This document shows positions 36,543-44,873 of a stretch of 64,000 nucleotides of DNA, piece by piece. The position numbers and the translations under genes are program-made. Position 1 is the stretch's first letter; each line of letters starts with the position of its first letter. The notes under the pieces were generated by a model. It was not told the origin of the DNA. It did not search any database and was given only the letters and a program-made list of their open reading frames with translations. The stretch comes from Candidatus Zixiibacteriota bacterium (GTDB lineage: Bacteria; Zixibacteria; MSB-5A5; CAIYYT01): positions 1-64,000 of the forward strand of contig JADYYF010000042.1 of NCBI GenBank assembly GCA_020853795.1, in the 5' to 3' direction.

Positions 36543-39500
36543 CTATTTCATCAAGACCATCTTGCGGGTGGCACTGAATTCGCCAGCATCCAATCGGTAG
36601 AAGTAGACGCCGGTGGCGGCCGTCAGGCCGTTCATATCAGTGGCATCCCAAGTCAGACTAACCTCGCCAGCCGGAGACGAGCCGGTAAATCGCTTCACGA
36701 CCTGGCCGCTGACATTCACGATCGTCAGCGTCCAGTCGGTGGCGCGGGGCAGCGAGAAACTGATGGTCGTGGTCGGATTAAACGGATTCGGATAATTCTG
36801 GCCGAGCGCAAACTGCTCCGGCAGAATCTGCTTGCCGAACGATGCGCGCAACATGTTGCCGTCGTAATCGGCCGCTTCAAGATGCTCGATCTCGAGCGGT
36901 GCATTGATGCGCAGGATCGGCGCTTTGCCGGCGGCAATCCTGGCGCCCTGCGTGTCGGAATACAGCAACACGTTCACCTGGTCGCCCGCAACTGCGTAGT
37001 CGAGTTTCAGGCCGGCAGCCGCCAACTCGGACACGACTGCAGCAGCCGTGGTGCCCTGAGGCAGCCGCGCCTGGAGGAACACACCGCCGATGTCGGAGGT
37101 CGATTCCGACCAGATCGTGGTTGTGCCGGACTCGGCGGCCACGGAGAATGCCGCCGTGTTGCCGAACGGAGACAACTTGGGAATCGGCTGGACATCACCG
37201 ACGATGATCCGCAGCAGGTAGATCAGATCGCCGACGGTCAAGGTAATGCCATCGTTGTTGATATCGGACGCTGCGACCTGGGCCGCCAGACTGATGTTAA
37301 AGACACCGATGCCGCGCAGGAAGAAATTCGTATAGAGGACGGCGTCGGCGATCTCATTCGCGATGCCGTTCAGATTCAGGTCGCCGCGGGCATCAATCGA
37401 GTCAGAGTCGATGATGCAGATATAGCCGTTCCGCAGTTCCACACAGCGCAAAGGCTCGTATTTGTCGCCGATCAGACACGAGTCGGGCGCACCGATGTGC
37501 TCGTAGCGATTGGCCTCGGGGAAGAGCGCATCATCATCTTCGTCCCAAATCGTTACATCGTAGGCATCGATGATGATCTTGTCGATCAGCAGTGTATCGC
37601 CGGAGACTGTGGAGAACGCGTTGTCGCCGCAGTCGATCCAGAAGAAGCTGACCGGGTAAACCTGTCCCTCAAAGGTCGCGTTCGATGTCGCCCGGAATGT
37701 CAGCCGCACGATGCCGCCGGTCGGGGTCAACTGCGCGGTCGGCGGATGGTGCGCGCCGTTATTGGCGTCGGCAATAGCGACCACTTTGACCAATCCCGAA
37801 GGACACGAGCCGGTGCAGTTGCCGAAGGGTCCCAGGCGGTACGTAAAGTACTCCCAGGCATTGACGGCCGGGCCCAGCGAGGCGTTGAGGAAGGAGAAGG
37901 CGGAGACATCATAAGTAAACATCATGTCGAAGCCGCCGATCGGGAAGCGTCCTTCATAGCTAACGTTGACAGTGACATTTGATCCGAGGTTCACGCATTC
38001 CGTCTTGTCAATTTTGAGCACAATGCACGAAGAATCACAGTCGACCCAGTCGATCGTAAAATCCCACTCGGCCATGGTTGAATCACCACATTCATTCTTG
38101 CGAATAAAGGCGAAGGTGTAAGTGCGGTCGACATTCGGCAGCGGATCGAAGCACAGGGTCCCCGATCCTGATAACGACTCGAAGTTGAAGGCGACGGCCG
38201 GGTCAAGCGAGCGGGCGTAGAGGGTGGTGTTTGGAATAACATTATACGAGATCGGTACGCAGATATTGGTCACCACCGAATCAAGGCAGACGACAGTATC
38301 GCGATCGGGGCCGACAACCACCGGGGTCGGCGGGTCGGTAAAGTCGACATTCCAGGTCGTCTGCGCCGTGTCGGCCTTGCCGCAACTGTCGCGCACGACG
38401 ATCGACCAGGAGTAATTGCCGTCAGCGGTGGGCGTGAAACACACCTGGCCGGTATTCGGGTTGATGGTTCCGGGACCGGAAAGCAGGCTGTAGGCAAGCT
38501 TGGTGATGATCGAGTCAACGGTCGTGACGTTGAAGCAAAGTTGCTGCGGATCGCACAGCTTCTGCGGCGTCGGAGTCGGCGCCGTCAGAATCGGCACCAT
38601 GTTCACTCTGACGTTGACCGTGTAAAGCGCGGTATCCGCACGGTTGCAGGAGTCGCGCGCGATCACCTGATAATTGAACAAGCGCGTGCCCGGGCCACCG
38701 GAATTAATGCAGACCTGATTGCCCTGCACGGTGCCCATGGTCGTCGTGAAGGTCAGCGGATTGCCGTCCGGATCGCTGGCGTTAATCGGTACGCAGATCA
38801 GTCCGGGCTCGCAGAGCACGTAGCTGCCGCCGCCGGGCTGAACATCGGGCCGGCGGTTGACCGTCACCACGGCATAGCCGGTATCCCAATCGGCCAGGCC
38901 ACAGGCGTCGAGGGCACGGACGACAAAGCGGTAAGTGCCGGAAGTATCCGGAGTGAAGCAGATCTGGCTGCCGGTGTAGGTCCCCGGCCCGCTCATCAGA
39001 TAGCAGGAGGTCAGATCGCCGTCAGGGTCGCTGCAGGAGGCCGGCAGACAGACTGACTGCGGCTGACAGAGTTTCAGCGTCGTGTCTGCAACCAGCGCAA
39101 CCGGCGGCTGCTTGACAGTGACGTTGACAATCGCCGTATCCAGATCGACGTTGCCGCACAGGTCGGTTGCCCGGAGGACGAACGTGTAGATTCCGGTCGC
39201 TGCGGGAGTGAAGCAAATCTGGCTGCCGTTGAAAGTGCCGATGGGTGAGACCAGTTCGCAGGTCGCCAGATCGGCGCCGGAACAGCCGGCATTCCAGCAA
39301 ATCGGCTGCGGGGCACACAGGCTCAGTGTGGAATCCCGTCCGGCGTTCGCAACCGGCGGAAGATTGTCGATGATCACATTGACATGAACAGTGTCGCGGA
39401 CGAAGCCGCCGCAAGCATCAGGCACAGAGAAGCAAAATGTGTAGTCACCTGACGAGGTGGCATTGAAGCACAGTTGCCCGTCGCTAATCGCGCCCGGACC

Positions 39501-40799
39501 GCATTCCAGATCGACCGGAACCGGCTGATTCTCAGTCGCGGCGGTCACTGGGAAGCAGATCTGGCTCGAGGAAGTGGAGCAGAGCGCGATGGTCGTATCG
39601 GGAATTGTTGTAATGATCGGTTTGGCCTGATAGCGCACGATCACATACAGAGTGTCGCGCGGACAGGGCAGGATTTCGCCTGGTTCCGCCGGGAAGCCGA
39701 AGGACTGGCAACACGAGTCAAAGGCGACAATGATAAACTGATACAACGCCGAGTCGGCCGTGGTCGGCAGAAAGCAGACTTTGCCGGTAGCCGAGTCAAT
39801 CGACGCCGGCGGGCTATCAAAAAGTGTAAACTGCAAGAGATCGTTGTCGTAATCGAGCGCTTCGGCGACATCGATGCAGATCGAATCGAGGTCGCAGATG
39901 GTCGTATCGACAAAGTCGTCGGTCAGGGTCAGGATCGGATTCTCGCGGAAATTGACGGTAACTGCGAATGTGTCGACAATCGTGTTGTTCTCCGCATCCG
40001 TCGCCTTGAAGACGAAGCGATGCACGGAGTCGACCGGCCACGGCAGGAAGCAGGACTGATACGAAATCGGTGTCAGCCCCGACTGAATCGTCAGGAAATT
40101 GCCGCCAATTTCCTGCTGCAGTGTGACTTGGCCGATACCGCCGGTGACGTTGACATCAAAGCAGATTTCCTGCTCGGTGCAGAACAAGTACTCGGTTTGC
40201 CCGACGAACGAGAGATGGAGAGCGTTGGGATTGACGAAAAGCAGATCATAGACCGCATCCTCATAGTCCTGATCGCCGCCGTCGGCCAGATCTTCCCACG
40301 CAATCACATAGTGACCGACTTCGCCGGTAGCGAAGATGCGGGCGTGTTTGAAGCCGTCCCAATTCAGGCCCTTCGTCGTGTACCAGGTATCATCGAACAA
40401 GGTCGGGCCGAGGTACAGCCCCACCGAGTCGGACTCGGTTGGGACCGACACCATCGTGCCGACCGGAGCGTTGGCGGCAATCAACAGCGTCTTAGCCGCC
40501 GGCGTCGTTCGCGGATACCAGCCGAAATTCGACAACGAAGCCGACCCGCGGTACTTCAAGGTCACTTCCGCCGACGTAGCGCTTGCCTGCGGTTTAAAGA
40601 CCGTAGCGTTGACTTCGTCGGTGGCAATGTTGATCGAATAACCCAAAGTGCTCAGGACTTCCTGAAGGCTTGGCCCCGCCAGCGCCGTTTTGGCGGCCAA
40701 CGAGTCGCTCCAGGGATGGTCTCCACCAGCGGCTAAGGCGAATGAAGGGAGTGCAGCCAGGCAGAAGACGAGCGTCGCAATCGATCGTAGGATGCTCAC
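36543..40799 (-). CDS. giant modular surface protein: DUF4114, Ig-like repeats, cohesin-like, dockerin-like, type-IX-like C-terminal tail
   Basis: 1418 residues, GTG start with GGAGAG upstream, signal peptide at 1-23. Order: DUF4114-like calcium-binding region at about 100-190 (ARIFATGEVGHYVIAWEDLA, GGDQDYEDAVYD); seven or so Ig/PKD-like repeats of about 95 residues at 200-880, each with SLCAPQPICWN-, GSQICFTPAATGIYTF- and DLCGNVDLDTAIVNV-type strands and paired cysteines; a cohesin-like sandwich at about 920-1070 (GSNVTVNVSYEG, GGIVRLTFRATS); a dockerin-like EF-hand pair at about 1133-1206 (DLNLNGIANEIADAVLYTNF, DINNDGITLTVGDLIYLLRI); and a secretion tail from about 1325 (FALGQNYPNPFNPTTTISFS, GVYFYRLDAGEFSATRKMVL). 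The tail is of the FlgD-like/type-IX class. Likely an adhesin or surface-layer component. Confidence 0.85.
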   Translation of the reverse strand: MSILRSIATLVFCLAALPSFALAAGGDHPWSDSLAAKTALAGPSLQEVLSTLGYSINIATDEVNATVFKPQASATSAEVTLKYRGSASLSNFGWYPRTTPAAKTLLIAANAPVGTMVSVPTESDSVGLYLGPTLFDDTWYTTKGLNWDGFKHARIFATGEVGHYVIAWEDLADGGDQDYEDAVYDLLFVNPNALHLSFVGQTEYLFCTEQEICFDVNVTGGIGQVTLQQEIGGNFLTIQSGLTPISYQSCFLPWPVDSVHRFVFKATDAENNTIVDTFAVTVNFRENPILTLTDDFVDTTICDLDSICIDVAEALDYDNDLLQFTLFDSPPASIDSATGKVCFLPTTADSALYQFIIVAFDSCCQSFGFPAEPGEILPCPRDTLYVIVRYQAKPIITTIPDTTIALCSTSSSQICFPVTAATENQPVPVDLECGPGAISDGQLCFNATSSGDYTFCFSVPDACGGFVRDTVHVNVIIDNLPPVANAGRDSTLSLCAPQPICWNAGCSGADLATCELVSPIGTFNGSQICFTPAATGIYTFVLRATDLCGNVDLDTAIVNVTVKQPPVALVADTTLKLCQPQSVCLPASCSDPDGDLTSCYLMSGPGTYTGSQICFTPDTSGTYRFVVRALDACGLADWDTGYAVVTVNRRPDVQPGGGSYVLCEPGLICVPINASDPDGNPLTFTTTMGTVQGNQVCINSGGPGTRLFNYQVIARDSCNRADTALYTVNVRVNMVPILTAPTPTPQKLCDPQQLCFNVTTVDSIITKLAYSLLSGPGTINPNTGQVCFTPTADGNYSWSIVVRDSCGKADTAQTTWNVDFTDPPTPVVVGPDRDTVVCLDSVVTNICVPISYNVIPNTTLYARSLDPAVAFNFESLSGSGTLCFDPLPNVDRTYTFAFIRKNECGDSTMAEWDFTIDWVDCDSSCIVLKIDKTECVNLGSNVTVNVSYEGRFPIGGFDMMFTYDVSAFSFLNASLGPAVNAWEYFTYRLGPFGNCTGSCPSGLVKVVAIADANNGAHHPPTAQLTPTGGIVRLTFRATSNATFEGQVYPVSFFWIDCGDNAFSTVSGDTLLIDKIIIDAYDVTIWDEDDDALFPEANRYEHIGAPDSCLIGDKYEPLRCVELRNGYICIIDSDSIDARGDLNLNGIANEIADAVLYTNFFLRGIGVFNISLAAQVAASDINNDGITLTVGDLIYLLRIIVGDVQPIPKLSPFGNTAAFSVAAESGTTTIWSESTSDIGGVFLQARLPQGTTAAAVVSELAAAGLKLDYAVAGDQVNVLLYSDTQGARIAAGKAPILRINAPLEIEHLEAADYDGNMLRASFGKQILPEQFALGQNYPNPFNPTTTISFSLPRATDWTLTIVNVSGQVVKRFTGSSPAGEVSLTWDATDMNGLTAATGVYFYRLDAGEFSATRKMVLMK

Positions 40800-40900
40800 A
40801 AAAGCTCTCCGTAACTTGAGGAAGAACTCACTCTCGCGTAAACCGGCCTTGCGTGGTCAAAAGCCGATACCTTTCAGACGAATAGATTTCATTTAGCTCG

Positions 40901-40922
40901 GCCCTATTCCGGTGAATAGAGC
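40901..40922 (-). promoter_or_regulatory. hairpin in the long leader of the surface-protein mRNA
   Basis: On the minus strand GCTCTATTC-ACCG-GAATAGGGC forms a 9-bp stem (one G-U pair) with a 4-nt loop, about 25 nt after the predicted transcription start. No riboswitch class is recognised. Confidence 0.35.
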
Positions 40923-40954
40923 AACGCGAGAAGTACACTTACGCAGACGGTTGG

Positions 40955-40982
40955 AATATAGAAAACACCGCGCGAAAGTCAA
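40955..40982 (-). promoter_or_regulatory. sigma70-type promoter of the surface-protein gene
   Basis: TTGACT (40982-40977), 16-nt spacer, TATATT (40960-40955) on the minus strand, about 150 nt before the GTG at 40799. Confidence 0.65.
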
Positions 40983-41145
40983 GGTGAAAGCGACCGTCGG
41001 GGATGTATCAAAAGCGAACAGAGCTGACGCGCTCGCGGAGCTCAGGCAGGGCATTGTCTCTGTAATTTATTATCTAACACCGACTTAGAGATACGGCCTG
41101 CGTCGCGCCCACTCATATTCTTGAGAGTTGTAGTCGAAAGCGGAG

Positions 41146-42411
41146 TTACATCTCGAAGTTTTCGTCGTAGTCCTTGGCCGAACCAATCCGAACTCGTTTC
41201 TCGATGGTCGGAATCAGGAAGCGCGATAATTCGGCCCGGACCCGATCAGCCAGTTCCCCGGTTTCATAGAGCTTGACTAATCGCGCCGGTGTCAACTGGG
41301 AGACTTCTTCCCAGAGTTTGGTGTTCTTGAGATATTCTTCAAGCTGTTTACGCACCGGTTTCTCACGCTTGTCATCGCTGGCGGGCAGCCGTACGGTAGG
41401 CTTGACGGTCACATTGACATGGCGGCTGGATCCGTAGATTTTCGTCATCATGAATTGCTGGGCGTAGCGGTAGATTTCTTCTTTGATACTATCCAGCTCT
41501 TCTTCAATTTCGCGGATTTGCCTCTGCAATTCGGATTTTCGGGAATAGGCTTCGGTGAACCGGTCGGCGAGTTGGACACCGTCATCCTTCTTGAACTCCG
41601 TCGGCTCCAGCAGGCGCACCTGGGCCAGATGGCGCTTTGCGGGGCAGATGTCGAAGTAATCGCACCAATCACAAAGAGCGGATTCACGATACGGGAAACG
41701 ATCGGCCTTGATCGCTTCCTCAACATCCTGAATCAAGTGGATGGTTTCGATCTTGAGTTTCTCGAGGTCGGTCCGTTCACGGATCGCTTTCACTTCCTCA
41801 TCAAAGAGCAAATAGTGCCAGATCAATTCGATCTTGTCGGCTTGGGGGAAGCGTCTCCGGAGGCCGATTTGGTAGAGCGCCAATTGGCGATCCTGATCCG
41901 CATCCTGTTGGGTTGCCAACCGCCGCTTGGTCTTGTAGTCGCGGATTTGCCAGACGCCGTCCTTGGTCTTGGAGATGCGGTCGATGAACCCCTGGATTTT
42001 GAAGGTATCGGTGTCATCAAGACTTAGAGTCACACGTTCTTCAAGGGCGATGGTCTGCTCGGCATCAAACGGATGGTAGCGCTCCCAATAGTCGGAGAGC
42101 GCCTTATGTCCCTGGCGGAAGTAATCATCGATTGTGTACTGCTTATTGACGATGAAGATGTCTTCGTGTTTTTCCTTTTCCCAAACATCGGCGTAAGCCT
42201 TAAGGAACTCTTCTTTTGACCAGATCTTCCCCATCAGGACGCCGCGGTAGAGTGCTTCCAGGGCTTCGTGCACACGCGAGCCAAGGAATGCCTCGACCGA
42301 ATCGCGTTTAGGAACTTCGACTTTGTCGATATACTGGAATTTAAACTTGAGCGGGCACGACTCGTAGGTCTCGAGCCGCGAATGCGAATAAGTCATTCCC
42401 GAGGCGGTCAT
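41146..42411 (-). CDS. PD-(D/E)XK nuclease with Cas4/AddB-type Fe-S cysteines
   Basis: 421 residues. RecB-family nuclease core: SRLETYESCPLKFKFQYI at the N-terminus, Asp144 in GFIDR, Asp158-Tyr-Lys160 in IRDYKT, and the QLALYQIGL motif. Four cysteines are placed as in Cas4/AddB proteins that hold a [4Fe-4S] cluster: Cys19, then Cys247, Cys250 and Cys256 (CDWCDYFDIC). The C-terminal 150 residues add a coiled coil (SELQRQIREIEEELDSIKEE) and a domain I do not know. The ATG follows the UbiB stop by one base, so they are likely coupled. It probably cuts or trims DNA ends in repair; no CRISPR or AddA is nearby. Confidence 0.87.
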   Translation of the reverse strand: MTASGMTYSHSRLETYESCPLKFKFQYIDKVEVPKRDSVEAFLGSRVHEALEALYRGVLMGKIWSKEEFLKAYADVWEKEKHEDIFIVNKQYTIDDYFRQGHKALSDYWERYHPFDAEQTIALEERVTLSLDDTDTFKIQGFIDRISKTKDGVWQIRDYKTKRRLATQQDADQDRQLALYQIGLRRRFPQADKIELIWHYLLFDEEVKAIRERTDLEKLKIETIHLIQDVEEAIKADRFPYRESALCDWCDYFDICPAKRHLAQVRLLEPTEFKKDDGVQLADRFTEAYSRKSELQRQIREIEEELDSIKEEIYRYAQQFMMTKIYGSSRHVNVTVKPTVRLPASDDKREKPVRKQLEEYLKNTKLWEEVSQLTPARLVKLYETGELADRVRAELSRFLIPTIEKRVRIGSAKDYDENFEM

Positions 42412-42412
42412 A

Positions 42413-44095
42413 CTACAACTTCCCCGATCGCAAGATGGCGATGACCAGCCAGAAGCCGAGCACGGCGGCGGTAACGAAGCCGATCAGGCCGAGGATGGGA
42501 AAGCCGTACACTGTCATGCCGATTTGGCGGGTCATGATCAGTGACGAGCCGACGATAATCGCGGCGATAATCATGGCGAAGGCGAGGCGATTGGATGCCT
42601 TTTCGAGTTCGAGGATCAGTCGTTCCAATCCCTTGTGCTCGAAGGCGATCGAAAGCTCACCGCGCCGAAGATTGCGGGCGATCCGCCGCATTTCAAACGG
42701 GACGTTAATCATCAACTCGCGCAGGTCGGCGAAGTAAGAACCGATCTCCGAAACGATTTGGCGTGGCTCGAACTTGCGCGAGGCCAGCTTCTTGATCGCG
42801 GGGCTGAGTTCTGAGACGAGATTATACTCGGGGTTGAGTTTGCGACCGACTTCCTCGTAGGTGCCGAGCGCCTTGCCCAGCATCAGCAACTCCGGTGGAA
42901 ACTTGATGTGGTGGGCGGTGATGATGCGATAGGCGTCGAGCAGCATCGAGCGCATATCCAGCTTGGCGAGCGGCACCCCATTGTAGCGGTGCAGAAACAT
43001 CGACAGGTCGCTCTCCAGGACGGTGGGCACGATGTCGTCGGTGAGAAGTTCGTGATTCTGCAAAACCCTCACCAGGCGGCGCGAATCGTCGCCGGTAGCG
43101 GCCACCACCAAATCGGAAACCAGTTCCAGCGAGCTGCGGGAGAGGCGTCCCATCATGCCGAAATCAACGACAGCGATACGATTCCCCGGCAAGGCAAAGA
43201 GGTTGCCCGGGTGCGGGTCGGCATGGAAGAACCCGTGCTCGAAGATTTGCCGGGCGACGATTTGGCCGCCGATGCGGGTGATCTCCGCTGGATCGATACC
43301 GGCGGCACGGAGCCGGTCGATCTCGGAAATCTTGATGCCGTCGATATAACTCGTCGTTAAGACCTTGCTGGTACACAATTCCCAGTGGATTTCCGGTAGA
43401 ACGATACGGCTGTCGTCGGCAAAATTGCGGGCAAAGATTTCGAGATTGCGCGCCTCGACGCCGAAGTCGACCTCTTGCCGCGCAGTCTTCCAGACTTCGT
43501 CGACGATGGCGACCGGGTCGAACGGGCGCGTCTCCGGCACGTATCGCGCCAGCAAGCCGGCCAGGTCGCGCAGAATCGCCAAATCCTTCTCCAGAATCTC
43601 CGAGACGTTAGGCCGCTGCACTTTGACAGCCACGGGCGAACCGTCTTTCAGCGTAGCGCGATGGACTTGCGAGAGCGACGCGGATGCGCTCGAATCTTCG
43701 TCGAAGGTGGCGCACACCTCATCGATGGGCCGTCCCCACTCATGCTCAACGATCCGTTTGACTTCTGCGAACTCAAACGGCGCCACCCGGTCCTGCAATT
43801 TGGTCAATTCGAGGGTCAGTTCGGCGGGAATCAGAAAGGGACGCGTCGACAGGATTTGCCCCATTTTGACAAAGGTTGGCCCCAATTCTTCGAGCGCCCG
43901 GCGGATCCGTTCGGCCCAGTTGAGCGAGGCGATTTCGTGCTGGCGCGCGAACAACTTGCGGCTGCCGATCTGCAGGTAGCCGATGATATTCATGCGGTCG
44001 AGGATTTCGCCAAAACCGTATTTCACCAGAACGGCAACAATTTGGCGATAACGTCCGAGATTGCGATAGGTCTTATGCAGATCGATTTGCGGCAT
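42413..44095 (-). CDS. ABC1/UbiB-family atypical kinase
   Basis: 560 residues from ATG 44095. UbiB hallmarks: the KxGQ motif (LGPTFVKMGQILSTRP), Ala-rich loop and Lys (SPVAVKVQRPNV), catalytic-loop HADPHPGNLF, metal motif VDFGMMGRLS, and two C-terminal membrane helices (AFAMIIAAIIVGSSLIM, FPILGLIGFVTAAVLGFWLV). These proteins support ubiquinone or lipid biosynthesis as ATPases or kinases; the exact target is unknown and no quinone genes are adjacent. It directly precedes the Fe-S nuclease gene. Confidence 0.93.
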   Translation of the reverse strand: MPQIDLHKTYRNLGRYRQIVAVLVKYGFGEILDRMNIIGYLQIGSRKLFARQHEIASLNWAERIRRALEELGPTFVKMGQILSTRPFLIPAELTLELTKLQDRVAPFEFAEVKRIVEHEWGRPIDEVCATFDEDSSASASLSQVHRATLKDGSPVAVKVQRPNVSEILEKDLAILRDLAGLLARYVPETRPFDPVAIVDEVWKTARQEVDFGVEARNLEIFARNFADDSRIVLPEIHWELCTSKVLTTSYIDGIKISEIDRLRAAGIDPAEITRIGGQIVARQIFEHGFFHADPHPGNLFALPGNRIAVVDFGMMGRLSRSSLELVSDLVVAATGDDSRRLVRVLQNHELLTDDIVPTVLESDLSMFLHRYNGVPLAKLDMRSMLLDAYRIITAHHIKFPPELLMLGKALGTYEEVGRKLNPEYNLVSELSPAIKKLASRKFEPRQIVSEIGSYFADLRELMINVPFEMRRIARNLRRGELSIAFEHKGLERLILELEKASNRLAFAMIIAAIIVGSSLIMTRQIGMTVYGFPILGLIGFVTAAVLGFWLVIAILRSGKL

Positions 44096-44154
44096 GTTTT
44101 CACCCGGTTTTACACCGCGCAAACCTAATCAGATTACAGCCGCGAAACAATCAC

Positions 44155-44188
44155 AAAAAATCTTGGCGGACTTGCCGGGCAGCGCCGC
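44155..44188 (-). terminator. weak terminator candidate after the barrel-protein gene
   Basis: On the minus strand a short GC-rich hairpin (GCGG ... CCGC with an inner TGCC-C-GGCA) is followed by AAGATTTTTTG, directly after the stop at 44190. The stem is short. Confidence 0.35.
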
Positions 44189-44189
44189 T

Positions 44190-44801
44190 TCAGAGGAAGT
44201 CGACGCTGATGCCGGCCGAAAGTGTAGTAAAATCGGTGTCGGGATTGCTGTTGACCTTCTGGAACTTCCCTTCCACAAACAGGTCGACCGGAAGGGCACG
44301 CATATCCAACTTGACGCCGGCCACAAGATGGTAGCCAAAGTGGGTTTTATCGGCGGGAATCGATATGGTCACATCCTCATACTCGCCCAACGGACCGGAG
44401 TAGCGGTAGCTAACCGAGTGCGAAGCCACGCCGGCGCCGACGAAAGGCTTTAGCAGCGGAAACGCAAAGACGAACTTCCCCGTCGTATGTACGATCCAGT
44501 CCTTGGTCTCCGCCTCGACTTCTTCCCCAAACAGCTCCAGCTTCTCACGGTCATCGAAACGTTCGAAGCCAACCTCCAGGTCGAAAGCACTGCGTCCGAA
44601 CTTGGCGAAGACACCAAAGAACTTGAAGTCGTCGAATTTCAAGTTCGAGATCTTGATATCCGGGTTGTCGTATTCCGTGACCTGGCCCAATTTGGCGCCG
44701 AAGCCGAAGCCGGTCACTGCCGATGCGGGTACCGCCATAGCTGCGACGAGGAACAGCGCGGTCACGAGAATCAGCAAAACCTTAGGTCTGACAAAGTTCA
44801 C
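44190..44801 (-). CDS. outer-membrane beta-barrel protein
   Basis: 203 residues, GTG start without a clear ribosome site. Signal peptide at 1-28 (LLILVTALFLVAAMAVPASA). The rest alternates hydrophobic and polar residues in strands (GFGFGAKLGQVTEYD, KFFGVFAKFGRSAFDLEVGF, HFGYHLVAGVKLDM, LPVDLFVEGKFQKV) and ends in SAGISVDFL, as OmpA/OmpW-like eight-stranded barrels do. Cargo or function unknown. It lies between the exopolysaccharide locus and the UbiB gene, on the same strand. Confidence 0.8.
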   Translation of the reverse strand: MNFVRPKVLLILVTALFLVAAMAVPASAVTGFGFGAKLGQVTEYDNPDIKISNLKFDDFKFFGVFAKFGRSAFDLEVGFERFDDREKLELFGEEVEAETKDWIVHTTGKFVFAFPLLKPFVGAGVASHSVSYRYSGPLGEYEDVTISIPADKTHFGYHLVAGVKLDMRALPVDLFVEGKFQKVNSNPDTDFTTLSAGISVDFL

Positions 44802-44873
44802 AAGTCAGATTTTGAAGTCAAACAACGCGATCGGCAATCAAAATAACTCGGGAGGCGTCCTTCGGACGCACTG

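Larger units (their letters stand above)
40800..41145. other. intergenic region upstream of the surface-protein gene
   Basis: 346 nt. It holds the promoter at 40955-40982 (minus) with a leader of about 150 nt containing a 9-bp hairpin. The rest (40983-41145), downstream of the Fe-S nuclease gene, shows no gene and no clear terminator. Confidence 0.65.

Noticed and set aside
39474-40736. 420-codon open frame on the + strand
   Set aside because: Antisense to the 1418-residue surface protein, whose signal peptide, domains and promoter are clear.
40843-40858. GACCACGCAAGGCCGG in the surface-protein leader (minus strand) as a c-di-GMP riboswitch core
   Set aside because: Only a short string resembles that class; the remaining conserved stems and loops are absent.
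44155-44188. Strong terminator between the barrel protein and UbiB genes
   Set aside because: The stem is only about 4 strong pairs, so it is listed as a weak candidate and not relied on to separate the transcripts.
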